Assembly (NCBI GenBank): GCA_026393475.1
Contig: JAPLAA010000026.1
Span: 1 to 50,151, forward strand
Source of the DNA: Actinomycetota bacterium
Lineage (GTDB): Bacteria; Actinomycetota; Acidimicrobiia; Acidimicrobiales; Ilumatobacteraceae
Direction of reading: 5' to 3'
DNA length: 50,151 bases
The translations under genes and the position numbers were made by a program. The notes under the pieces were generated by a model that ran no database searches, was not told the DNA's origin, and saw nothing but the letters and a program-made list of their open reading frames with translations. The first letter of the stretch is position 1. Every line of letters begins with the position of its first letter. Positions 34,988 to 42,638 of the stretch are shown here, piece after piece.

Positions 34988-36214
34988 TCAGCTCACCGCG
35001 TCGAGCGACTCGCGCAGGGTGCCGACCAACTGGTCGATCTCCGCCTCGGTGATCACGAACGGCGGGGCGACCATGATCGCGTTCGCGACCGGACCCGACC
35101 CGGCCGGGTACACCCAGAGGTCACGCTCGAGCGCGGCCATCACGACCTCGTCGCGGCTCACGTCGATCTCGATGCCGTAGAACAGGCCGCGACCGCGGAT
35201 GTCACGAACGGCGGACTGGCCGTCGAGCGCCTCCCGCAGACGCACGCCGAGCAGTTCGCCCATCACCCGGCACCGTTCGATCAGCTGCTCGCGCTCGAGG
35301 ATCTCGAGCACCTTGAGCGACGCCGCGCACGCGGCATCGTTGCCGGTGAAGGTGAAGTACATGAAGCCGCTGCCGCGCAGCGCCTCGGCCACCTCGTCGG
35401 TCGCGGCGACGGCGCCCATCGGCACGTATCCGCCGCCGAGCCCCTTGCCGCCGACGATCACGTCGGGCGTCATCGGGAACTGCTGGTGTCCCCACACCAT
35501 GCCGGTGCGGCCGTACCCGGTCATCACCTCGTCGGCGATGAGCAGGATGTCGTGCTCCTTGCACGCCTGGCTGACGACCCGCCAGTACTCGTCGCTCGCG
35601 GTGAGGCACGCGCCAGCGGCACCCGTGATCGGTTCGGCGATGAAGCCGGCGATCGTGCCGGGATCCTCCTGCTCGATCACCTTCAGCACCTGCTCCGGAT
35701 CGTCCCAGGGCACCTTGGGGAACGGCAGCAGCAGCGGTTCGTAGCCGGCCTGCCGGCCGGTGTGGCTCGCCGCGGCCATCGTGCCGATCGTCATGCCGTG
35801 ATAGCTCGGGTGGCGACCGATCACCTTCCACCGGTCGGTGCGGCCCTTCGCCACCTGATAGGCGCGGGCGAGCCGCAGCGCCGAGTCGGTGCTCTCGCTG
35901 CCACCGCTCGTGAAGAACACGTGGCCGAAGCCGTCGGGCAACCAGCGGTCGACGAGCGCGTCGCGCAGCTCGAGCCGGGCGGGCGTGGGCCACAGCGGCA
36001 CGACGTAGCCGCCCGAGGCCATCGCGTCACGAGCCGCATCGGCCACCTCGGCCCGGCCCCATCCGATGTTGCCGACGATCGCACCCGCCGCCCCGTCGAG
36101 GATGCGGCCGCCGTCGGCGGTGTGCAGGAAGCAGCCCTGGCCGCCGACGATGGTGGGATAGGTGGGCGCCCCCGGGACGAAGGCGTAGCGGCTGGGATCG
36201 CGCGTGTCGGTCAT
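34988..36214 (-). CDS. class III aminotransferase
   Basis: A 408-aa PLP enzyme with TSGGSESTDSALRLA, SYHGMTIGTM, DEVMTGYGRTG and the Schiff-base lysine in VGGKGLGGG (Lys257). The SYHGMTIGTMAAA and KGLGGGYVPMGAV patterns resemble omega-amino-acid:pyruvate or adenosylmethionine-type aminotransferases; the substrate is open. ATG 36214 was chosen because homology starts soon after it and a GAAACT box lies 7 nt upstream. A 107-bp repeat begins 32 bp upstream of the start. Confidence 0.88.
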   Translation of the reverse strand: MTDTRDPSRYAFVPGAPTYPTIVGGQGCFLHTADGGRILDGAAGAIVGNIGWGRAEVADAARDAMASGGYVVPLWPTPARLELRDALVDRWLPDGFGHVFFTSGGSESTDSALRLARAYQVAKGRTDRWKVIGRHPSYHGMTIGTMAAASHTGRQAGYEPLLLPFPKVPWDDPEQVLKVIEQEDPGTIAGFIAEPITGAAGACLTASDEYWRVVSQACKEHDILLIADEVMTGYGRTGMVWGHQQFPMTPDVIVGGKGLGGGYVPMGAVAATDEVAEALRGSGFMYFTFTGNDAACAASLKVLEILEREQLIERCRVMGELLGVRLREALDGQSAVRDIRGRGLFYGIEIDVSRDEVVMAALERDLWVYPAGSGPVANAIMVAPPFVITEAEIDQLVGTLRESLDAVS

Positions 36215-36246
36215 CGAAGGCAGTTTCGCACGCCACCCACCCACCC

Positions 36247-36353
36247 CGCGATGAGAGATGAGTGCCCGTGGCGACCGCATCTCTCATCTCGTTCGGAGGA
36301 ACCCGGTGTCCGATGAGAGATGGGGTCGGCAGCGCCACTCACCTCTCATCGCG
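36247..36353. repeat. 107-bp inverted-repeat element, copy B
   Basis: It has the same length and architecture as copy A at 26152. The 18-bp ends differ by one base on the right (cactcacctctcatcgcg), and the alternating GATGAGAGAT cores lie at 36250, 36279, 36312 and near 36341. The central spacers differ from copy A more than the arms do. It lies between the alkB-like stop (36360) and the aminotransferase start. Confidence 0.9.
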
Positions 36354-36359
36354 GGGTGT

Positions 36360-37010
36360 TCACTCGGCCAGGTGGTGGCGGAACATGATCGACAGCCGCG
36401 GCCCGTGGGCGTGGGCCACCTTCGGCACACAGTGCTCCCAGTCGTGCTGGCAGGCGCCGCCCATCACGAGCATGTCGCCGTGGCCGAGCAACCAGCTCTG
36501 CGACGGGCCACCCGTCTTGCGGCGGATCTGGAACGGTCGCGGCGCGCCCAGGCTGACGATGACCACGGTGGGGTCCTCGTGCTCGTAGCGCTCGCGGTCG
36601 GCGTGCCAGGCCACCGAGTCGCGGCCGTCGCGGTAGAGGTTGAACCCGATCGCGTCGAACGGCCGGTGGTAGCGCTCGCTGAGCGCTCGGCGGGCGACGC
36701 CGAGCACCGGCACCGGCTCGTCGGACTTCGAACCGATGCTCCACCACGCCGTCAGCCGCGGCTCGAGCATCAGCTGGTCGAACATCACCACCTCGCGCTG
36801 TGCCCAGCGCAGCCGGGCGACGAGCTCGCCGAAGAGCAGGTCGGATCCCTGCATCCAACGCGGCATCAGGTCGACCCAGCTGTCGGCGTCGAGCTGGGTG
36901 CGCTCGACGCCGGTGAACGACGTGTCGACCCACGGGTCGTCGATGCCGAACAGCGACGCCTGGTAGCTGGCGGGGACGAAGGCGGCGGGGAGCGATGCGA
37001 CGGTGGACAT
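36360..37010 (-). CDS. AlkB-family 2-oxoglutarate/Fe(II) dioxygenase
   Basis: A 216-aa protein with the AlkB core: iron ligands in WHADRE and the later His of QHDWEHCVPK, FNLYRDGRDSVAWH before them, and the 2-oxoglutarate-binding RLSIMFR (R-x5-R). It resembles ALKBH2/3-type enzymes that remove alkyl groups from DNA or RNA bases. ATG 37010 has a GAAGCT box 6 nt upstream. It is divergent from an RNA methyltransferase gene across 94 bp. Confidence 0.9.
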   Translation of the reverse strand: MSTVASLPAAFVPASYQASLFGIDDPWVDTSFTGVERTQLDADSWVDLMPRWMQGSDLLFGELVARLRWAQREVVMFDQLMLEPRLTAWWSIGSKSDEPVPVLGVARRALSERYHRPFDAIGFNLYRDGRDSVAWHADRERYEHEDPTVVIVSLGAPRPFQIRRKTGGPSQSWLLGHGDMLVMGGACQHDWEHCVPKVAHAHGPRLSIMFRHHLAE

Positions 37011-37104
37011 CGCGACAGCTTCGCGAACCGAACACACGTTCGCAACCCATGTCTGCGACGAGATCGCGTCGCGCCTGGTGAGGTGTGCTGGCAGACTCCC
37101 GAAC

Positions 37105-37884
37105 GTGATCTCCATCGACGACGCCGGCGACCCGCGGCTCGATCCCTATCGGTCGTTGCGGGCTCGCGAGAGCACCGAGGTGCTGTGGGCCGAGGGGCCG
37201 ACGGTGGTCGAGCGACTGCTCGGATCGGGGCTCACGGTGCGGTCGCTGCTGCTCACGCCTGCGGCCCACGCACGCCTCGCCGATCGGTGCGTACTCGAGC
37301 ACCACAAGGTGTTCGTCGCCGATCAGCGAACGGTGAACGCGGTCGTCGGCTTCGACCTGCACCGCGGCGCCATCGCCATCGCCGACCGTCCGCCGCCGCG
37401 ACCGCTGGCGGACGTGCTCGACGGCGCTCGACGCGTGGTGGTGCTCGAGGGCATCAACGACGCCGAGAACCTCGGCGCGATCGCCCGGTCGGCTCGCGGC
37501 CTGGGCGCCGACGGGCTGGTACTCGACCCCACCTCCGCCGACCCGTACTACCGGCGGTCGGTGCGGGTGTCGATGGGCGAGATGCTGCATCTGCCGATCG
37601 CCCGCGCACCGCTGAGCGAGATCTTCGATGCGCTCGACGACGGCGGATTCCACACCTGGGCGTTGACGCCCCGTCGCGACGCGACCCTGATCGGCGACCT
37701 GGTCGCGGCTGGTGTGCCCGCACGTCTCGCCGTGGTGCTCGGTGCCGAAGGGCCCGGCCTCAGCGATGCGGTGCTCGGCTCGCGGACGAACGTGCGCATC
37801 CCGCAACGGGCCGACGTCGACTCGCTGAACGTGGGCCATGCAACCGCAGCGGCGCTCGCGATCGTGGCATCATCGTCGCCATGA
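37105..37884 (+). CDS. SpoU/TrmH-family RNA 2'-O-methyltransferase
   Basis: A 259-aa SPOUT methyltransferase with an N-terminal substrate-binding part and the three knot motifs: NDAENLGAIARSA, LGAEGPGLS and IPQRADVDSLNVGHATAAAL. It methylates ribose in rRNA or tRNA using S-adenosylmethionine. GTG 37105 was chosen because CAGACT lies 7 nt upstream and longer frames run into the divergent promoter. The stop overlaps the next gene's start as ATGA. Confidence 0.9.
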   Translation: MISIDDAGDPRLDPYRSLRARESTEVLWAEGPTVVERLLGSGLTVRSLLLTPAAHARLADRCVLEHHKVFVADQRTVNAVVGFDLHRGAIAIADRPPPRPLADVLDGARRVVVLEGINDAENLGAIARSARGLGADGLVLDPTSADPYYRRSVRVSMGEMLHLPIARAPLSEIFDALDDGGFHTWALTPRRDATLIGDLVAAGVPARLAVVLGAEGPGLSDAVLGSRTNVRIPQRADVDSLNVGHATAAALAIVASSSP

Positions 37885-38753
37885 GCGAGATTACACGCGA
37901 GATCACACGGGTAGGAGTCGTCGGCTGCGGCCTCATGGGTTCGGGCATCGCCGAGGTGTGCAGCCGTGCGGGCCTCGACGTGATGGTCCGTGAGATCGAC
38001 GCGGCGGCGGCCGAAGCCGGCCAGAAGCGCCTCACCGGGTCGCTCGACCGCGGCGTCCGCTCGGGCAAGCTCAGCGAGGAGGAGCGCGATGCCGCGCTCG
38101 CCCGATTGAGCTTCACCACCGACCTCGGCGATCTCGCCGACCGCCAGCTCGTGATCGAGGCGGTCATCGAGGACGAGTCCCTCAAGACCGAGGTGTTCTC
38201 GATCCTCGACAAGGTCGTCACCGACGAGCACGCGATCCTCGCGTCCAACACCAGCTCGATCCCGGTGATGAAGCTCGGCATCGCCACCCAGCGCCCCGAA
38301 CACGTGCTCGGCATCCACTTCTTCAACCCGGTGCCGGTGCTCAAGCTGGTCGAGCTCGTCACGAGCCTGCTCACGTCGCCCGACACCGCGATGCGTGCCG
38401 ACGCCTTCGCGACCGAGGTGCTGCACAAGAAGGTGATCCGCAGCCAGGACCGGGCGGGCTTCATCGTCAACGCGCTGCTGATCCCGTACATCCTGTCCGC
38501 GATCCGGATGATGGAGTCGGGCTTCGCGACGGCTCCCGACATCGACACCGGCATGGTGGAGGGCTGCAACCACCCGATGGGTCCGCTGCGCCTGGCCGAC
38601 CTGATCGGCCTCGACACCACCCTCGCCGTCGCCGACAGCCTGTACGCCGAGTTCAAGGAGCCGCTGTACGCCTCGCCGCCGCTGCTGTCGCGCATGGTGG
38701 AGGCGGGCCTGCTCGGCCGCAAGGCCGGCCGCGGCTTCTACGACTACCACTGA
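37881..38753 (+). CDS. 3-hydroxybutyryl-CoA dehydrogenase
   Basis: A 290-aa NAD-dependent 3-hydroxyacyl-CoA dehydrogenase. The N-terminal Rossmann motif is GVVGCGLMGSGIAEVC; SNTSSIPV and the catalytic-histidine segment GIHFFNPVPVLKLVE follow, then FIVNALLIPY and a C-terminal GRKAGRGFYDY. It interconverts 3-hydroxyacyl- and 3-oxoacyl-CoA, as in butanoate or fatty-acid metabolism. It is translationally coupled to the SpoU gene, an unexpected partner. The thiolase at 9.7 kb could supply the next step. Confidence 0.93.
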   Translation: MSEITREITRVGVVGCGLMGSGIAEVCSRAGLDVMVREIDAAAAEAGQKRLTGSLDRGVRSGKLSEEERDAALARLSFTTDLGDLADRQLVIEAVIEDESLKTEVFSILDKVVTDEHAILASNTSSIPVMKLGIATQRPEHVLGIHFFNPVPVLKLVELVTSLLTSPDTAMRADAFATEVLHKKVIRSQDRAGFIVNALLIPYILSAIRMMESGFATAPDIDTGMVEGCNHPMGPLRLADLIGLDTTLAVADSLYAEFKEPLYASPPLLSRMVEAGLLGRKAGRGFYDYH

Positions 38754-38786
38754 CCTGCCGGCGGGGTCAGGCGGTCGGCTGGGCGA

Positions 38787-40955
38787 TCAGCGGTCGGGGC
38801 GCAGCGCCTCGATGACGAGCCACGGCCCGAGGAACCGCTCGGCCATCTCGGTGGCCGGACCCTCGTCGATGTGCACGCCGTCGGCACGGAACCCGGGATC
38901 GTCGAACCGGCCCGTCTCGCGGGCCCAGGCATCGAGGTCGACGACGCTCACGTGGTGCTCGAATCGTGCCGCTGCCTCGCGCACGATCTCGTGGTGGGCG
39001 GCATAGCGCGCCAACTCGTTCATCTCCGGGTCGTCGTCCCAGTCGTGCGTCGGCGTGGGCGGCACGACCCAGACGACGTCGGGCACGCCCGAGGTGACGA
39101 TCTCCATCGTGAGGTCCGCGAACGCGGTGACCATGCGCTCCTGCGCCCGCGGATCGGTGGGCCCGATCGGTCCTTCGGCCGGATCCCACTGGCGGTTCGC
39201 TGCGTCGCTCACGGTCGACATGAGCACCACCACGTCGGGCCGCAGTTGGCGGATGGCGTCGGGCATCACCTCGGTGAGGGTGCGGCGCGAGTTGTCCTCC
39301 ACGCCGTCGAGGTCGAAGCTCGTGATCTCGGCATCGGGCACGAACGTGCAGCCCTGGCACCACGACACCGACACCTGCGCGTGCTCGGGGTGCGACATCG
39401 TCCACGCGGCCAACCCCTGCGCCACGTAGAGCGCGGTGCTGTCGCCCACCACGAGCACACGCACGGGACGTGGCGGTGCCGGCGGCAACAGGAGCGTGGT
39501 GGGCACCGTGGTGGTGGTCGACCTTGGTGACGCGGGTGACTCGGGCTCCGACCTGATCGCAGCGTCGGACGGCACCGGACCGGCCGACGCGGCGCGTCCC
39601 GGCTCGCTGGTGGCAGTGCTCGGCGCGGACTCGGACGGCGCGGATACGAGCGGCACCAGGGCCTCGCCGTCGTCGGCCGCGATCGCCGCGGCGTCGAGCA
39701 GTTCGTCGTCGGCGCTGATCGCCGGCGCCGTGGGCGCCCCCAACACGGCCGATGCCAGGACGACGACGCTCGCGATCGCGGCCAGCCGGAGCGTGGGCAC
39801 CGGTCGCCACGAGGTGCGCCGCACCGGGCGCTCGACCAGCCGGTACGACAGGAGCGACACCGTCACCGTGATCGCGAGCGCACCGACGAGATGCGGCGGC
39901 GAGGTGAGATCCCACCCGCGTTCGCGCAACAGTACGAACACCGGCCAGTGGAACAGGTAGAGCCCGTAGCTGATCGCGCCGGTCGACACGAGCAGTGGCG
40001 TCGACAGCAGGCGGCGCACGGGTCCCGGCGCCTGCAGGGAGTACACCAGCAACGCCGACAGCACGGCGAACAGCGGCAGCCATCCCTCGTAGGCGGGGCC
40101 GTGGTCGGACGGCAGCACCATCGCGGCGACGAGCAGGCCGGCGAACGACGGCAGGGCGAGCCGACCGGCGTTGGCCGGCACCCACCGCCGGTGCAGCACG
40201 GTCGCGAGGAGCGCGCCCATCAGGATCTCCGCGAGCCGGGCAGGCGTCGCCCAGTACGCAGCGTCCGGGCCGGCGAGCTGCGCGATCACCGGAGCCGCGA
40301 TCGACGCGAGCAGGGTGAGGATCGCGACGGCGACGGTGAGCCGCCGGCGCATCCATCGCGCCGACTGGGCGGCAGGCCGATCGACACCGTCGGCACGACG
40401 GCGAACTCGCCGCACGACGACCAGCACCACGACCGGCCACACCCAGTAGAACTGCTCCTCGATGGCGAGCGACCAGTAGTGCTCGAGCGGGGAGGTGGCC
40501 GAGCCGAACAGGTCGCCGTAGCTGCCGCCGCCGGCGAGTTGCACCCAGTTGAACACCTGCAGCGCGGCACCGACCACGTCGCCGCGGAGATCGGTCACCT
40601 CCGAGAAAGCCCCGAACTGGCGGGCGACGACCACACCGACGAGGCACAGGCTGCTGGCAGGCAGCAGACGCTTCACACGACGGCCGTAGAACGCGCCGAC
40701 GCGCACGGTGCCCGAGCGGGCGTGCTCGACGAGCAACAGGCTGGTGATCAGGTACCCGGAGAGCGTGAAGAACACCGACACGCCGAGGTACCCGGCGGGG
40801 ACGAACGGCAGGCCCGCGTGGAACAGCAGCACCAGCAGCACCGACACGCCGCGGAGACCGTCCAGCGCTGGTTGATGTGGGAACTCCTGGTGCACGTGGG
40901 GTGACTCGAGGTGGCTCGTCGGGATGGGTTCACTCGCGCCGACGGGCAGGCGCAC
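38787..40955 (-). CDS. acyltransferase 3 (OafA-like) with C-terminal SGNH domain
   Basis: A protein of up to 722 aa. The N-terminal half is an acyltransferase-3 membrane domain (LDGLRGVSVLLVLLFHAG, FFTLSGYLITSLLL, about ten helices), followed by a disordered Ser/Thr/Pro-rich linker. The last 230 residues are an SGNH-like domain with VLVVGDSTA and a final DGVHID. Such proteins O-acetylate cell-envelope polysaccharides. The start is uncertain: GTG 40955 gives 20 extra residues, while GTG 40895 is closer to the conserved beginning. Confidence 0.87.
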   Translation of the reverse strand: MRLPVGASEPIPTSHLESPHVHQEFPHQPALDGLRGVSVLLVLLFHAGLPFVPAGYLGVSVFFTLSGYLITSLLLVEHARSGTVRVGAFYGRRVKRLLPASSLCLVGVVVARQFGAFSEVTDLRGDVVGAALQVFNWVQLAGGGSYGDLFGSATSPLEHYWSLAIEEQFYWVWPVVVLVVVRRVRRRADGVDRPAAQSARWMRRRLTVAVAILTLLASIAAPVIAQLAGPDAAYWATPARLAEILMGALLATVLHRRWVPANAGRLALPSFAGLLVAAMVLPSDHGPAYEGWLPLFAVLSALLVYSLQAPGPVRRLLSTPLLVSTGAISYGLYLFHWPVFVLLRERGWDLTSPPHLVGALAITVTVSLLSYRLVERPVRRTSWRPVPTLRLAAIASVVVLASAVLGAPTAPAISADDELLDAAAIAADDGEALVPLVSAPSESAPSTATSEPGRAASAGPVPSDAAIRSEPESPASPRSTTTTVPTTLLLPPAPPRPVRVLVVGDSTALYVAQGLAAWTMSHPEHAQVSVSWCQGCTFVPDAEITSFDLDGVEDNSRRTLTEVMPDAIRQLRPDVVVLMSTVSDAANRQWDPAEGPIGPTDPRAQERMVTAFADLTMEIVTSGVPDVVWVVPPTPTHDWDDDPEMNELARYAAHHEIVREAAARFEHHVSVVDLDAWARETGRFDDPGFRADGVHIDEGPATEMAERFLGPWLVIEALRPDR

Positions 40956-41118
40956 CGCTCGCGTCGGACCACGCGCCGCCCCTCGGTCGGAGCATGAATG
41001 TACGACACCGAACCCCTGGTCACACGTCGTGGACGGCGCTGAACGCCTGTCCTGGACGAATCAGGGCCGGACGGCCCACCACGATCGCCCCGTCAGGGGA
41101 CGCGTGCCCCGTCCGGGG

Positions 41119-41544
41119 TCAGACGTAGCTGCGGCTGTCGATGGTGCGAAGCCGCGACGCCATCGCCGCGAACAGCTTGTGCGACATCGCCGGCACCTCT
41201 TCGATGGCGCTGCGCAGGGCGCTCCGCGTGAGGACCAACAGCGTGCAGTCGGTGACGCACTCGACCGTGGCCGAACGCACACCGTCGTCGAACAACGACA
41301 GCTCGCCGACCATGGCGCCGATGCCGAGCTCGGTGACCTTGCGGCCGTTGCGCCGCACGGCGACGGTGCCCTTCAGCACCACGAACGCCTCGGAACCCAC
41401 CTTGCCCTCGTGCATGATCACCCGACCGGCCGGGACGTCGACGACGTCGCTGCGCTCTGCGATCTTCTCGAGGTCCTTGCGCGTGCAGTCGTTGAAGAGT
41501 GCGACGTTCTTGAGGTGGTCGATGTAGATCCGCTTGATGATCAT
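41119..41544 (-). CDS. stand-alone cyclic-nucleotide-binding domain protein
   Basis: A 141-aa protein that is a single cNMP-binding beta-barrel: LFNDCTRKDLEKIAERSD, GSEAFVVLKGTVAVRR, then MVGELSLFDDGVRSATV at the phosphate-binding cassette. There is no DNA-binding or effector domain, so it may act as a sensor for a partner protein. The cassette has SLFDDGVRSATV where CRP has the Arg-Thr/Ser-Ala core, so binding ability is plausible. ATG 41544 follows a TAGGGT box by 7 nt. Confidence 0.88.
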   Translation of the reverse strand: MIIKRIYIDHLKNVALFNDCTRKDLEKIAERSDVVDVPAGRVIMHEGKVGSEAFVVLKGTVAVRRNGRKVTELGIGAMVGELSLFDDGVRSATVECVTDCTLLVLTRSALRSAIEEVPAMSHKLFAAMASRLRTIDSRSYV

Positions 41545-41615
41545 GGGCCGGACCCTAGTCGCGCCCGGGCGCGGGAATCGGCGGAGCATCAGCTCACGAT
41601 CGACCGATGATCGCG

Positions 41616-41659
41616 GGACCCACAGGGGGCGCGCCGCCCGCCGCGCCCCCCGTGGGTCC
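41616..41659 (-). terminator. G+C-rich hairpin downstream of the homocysteine methyltransferase gene
   Basis: The arms GGACCCAC-A-GGGGGCGCG and CGCGCCCCC-C-GTGGGTCC form an 18-bp stem with one mismatch and an 8-nt loop, 18 bp after the stop at 41678. No T-run follows, as is common for actinobacterial terminators. Confidence 0.65.
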
Positions 41660-41677
41660 ATGTCCCCCGCAACCGCA

Positions 41678-42631
41678 TCAGCCGCGGACGGAGGCACCCC
41701 AGGCGGCGGCGATCGCTGCGACATGGCGTTCGTCGGTGCCGCAGCACCCGCCGATCACCTTCAACCCGGGCAGCTTGGCGCGGAGCCCGACGTAGGACGC
41801 GGCGAGCTCTCCCGGATCGCCGTCGTCCAATTCCACCATCTCGTCGAGCTCGGCATGGCTGAGCTTCGACGCGTTGGCCCGCAGGCCGCCGATGCGCGCC
41901 GCCCACGCCGCCGATCCGTCGAGCACGCCCTCGAAGTGCGTGGGATGCGCGCAGTTGACCATGTAGTGGAGCGGCGCGGCCGATGCGGTCGCGGCATCGG
42001 TCGTCTCGATCGCCTCTGCCAACGTCATGCCAGAGGGCAGCCGGCCATCGGTCTCCACGGTGAACGAGATCACCGAGGGGAGGCCCGCAGCGGCGGCCGC
42101 GAGTGCGATCCCGGCCGCTTCCTCCATGTACCCGATGGTCACGCCGGTGACGACGTCGGCGCCGGCCGTCGCGAGTTGTCCGATCTGAAACGAGTGATAC
42201 GCCCTGGCCGTCTCGATGTCCATCAGGCCGTCGAGTCGGTAGCCGTCGCCGCGTGGACCGACCGTGCCGCCGATGAGGAACGACCCGGCGCCACCCCATC
42301 CACGCCGTACGTCGGCCACCACCTCGACGGCGGCGGCGATGTGCTCGGCGAGCGAGTCGCCGTCGTGGCCGAGCGTCGCGGCCCAGTCGGGGTTGGCGCG
42401 CCATGTGGGTGCCTCCAGCACGACATCGGCGCCGTGATCACGGGCGATCGCCGCATAGTGCTCGTAGTACTCGGTGAGCAGCGCGCGGCCGTCCGGAGTC
42501 AGCGCCAGCGGATACGCGGCGAACGCGGGGAGGTCGACCCCCTTCAGGAACACGAGCCAGGTCTCGAGCCCGCCGTCGGTCACGACGAACTCGGTGTCGG
42601 TCCAGTGCTGATGGCGTGGTGCAGTGGTCAT
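41678..42631 (-). CDS. homocysteine S-methyltransferase family protein
   Basis: A 317-aa TIM-barrel protein. It begins with the VTDGGLETWL motif and has zinc-ligand cysteines in VNCAHP and IGGCCGTDERH. It probably moves a methyl group from S-methylmethionine or a similar donor to homocysteine. A TGTGAT box lies 6 nt before ATG 42631, but the gene also starts only 7 bp after the upstream regulator's stop, so both read-through and separate expression are possible. Confidence 0.9.
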   Translation of the reverse strand: MTTAPRHQHWTDTEFVVTDGGLETWLVFLKGVDLPAFAAYPLALTPDGRALLTEYYEHYAAIARDHGADVVLEAPTWRANPDWAATLGHDGDSLAEHIAAAVEVVADVRRGWGGAGSFLIGGTVGPRGDGYRLDGLMDIETARAYHSFQIGQLATAGADVVTGVTIGYMEEAAGIALAAAAAGLPSVISFTVETDGRLPSGMTLAEAIETTDAATASAAPLHYMVNCAHPTHFEGVLDGSAAWAARIGGLRANASKLSHAELDEMVELDDGDPGELAASYVGLRAKLPGLKVIGGCCGTDERHVAAIAAAWGASVRG

Positions 42632-42638
42632 GTGTTCA

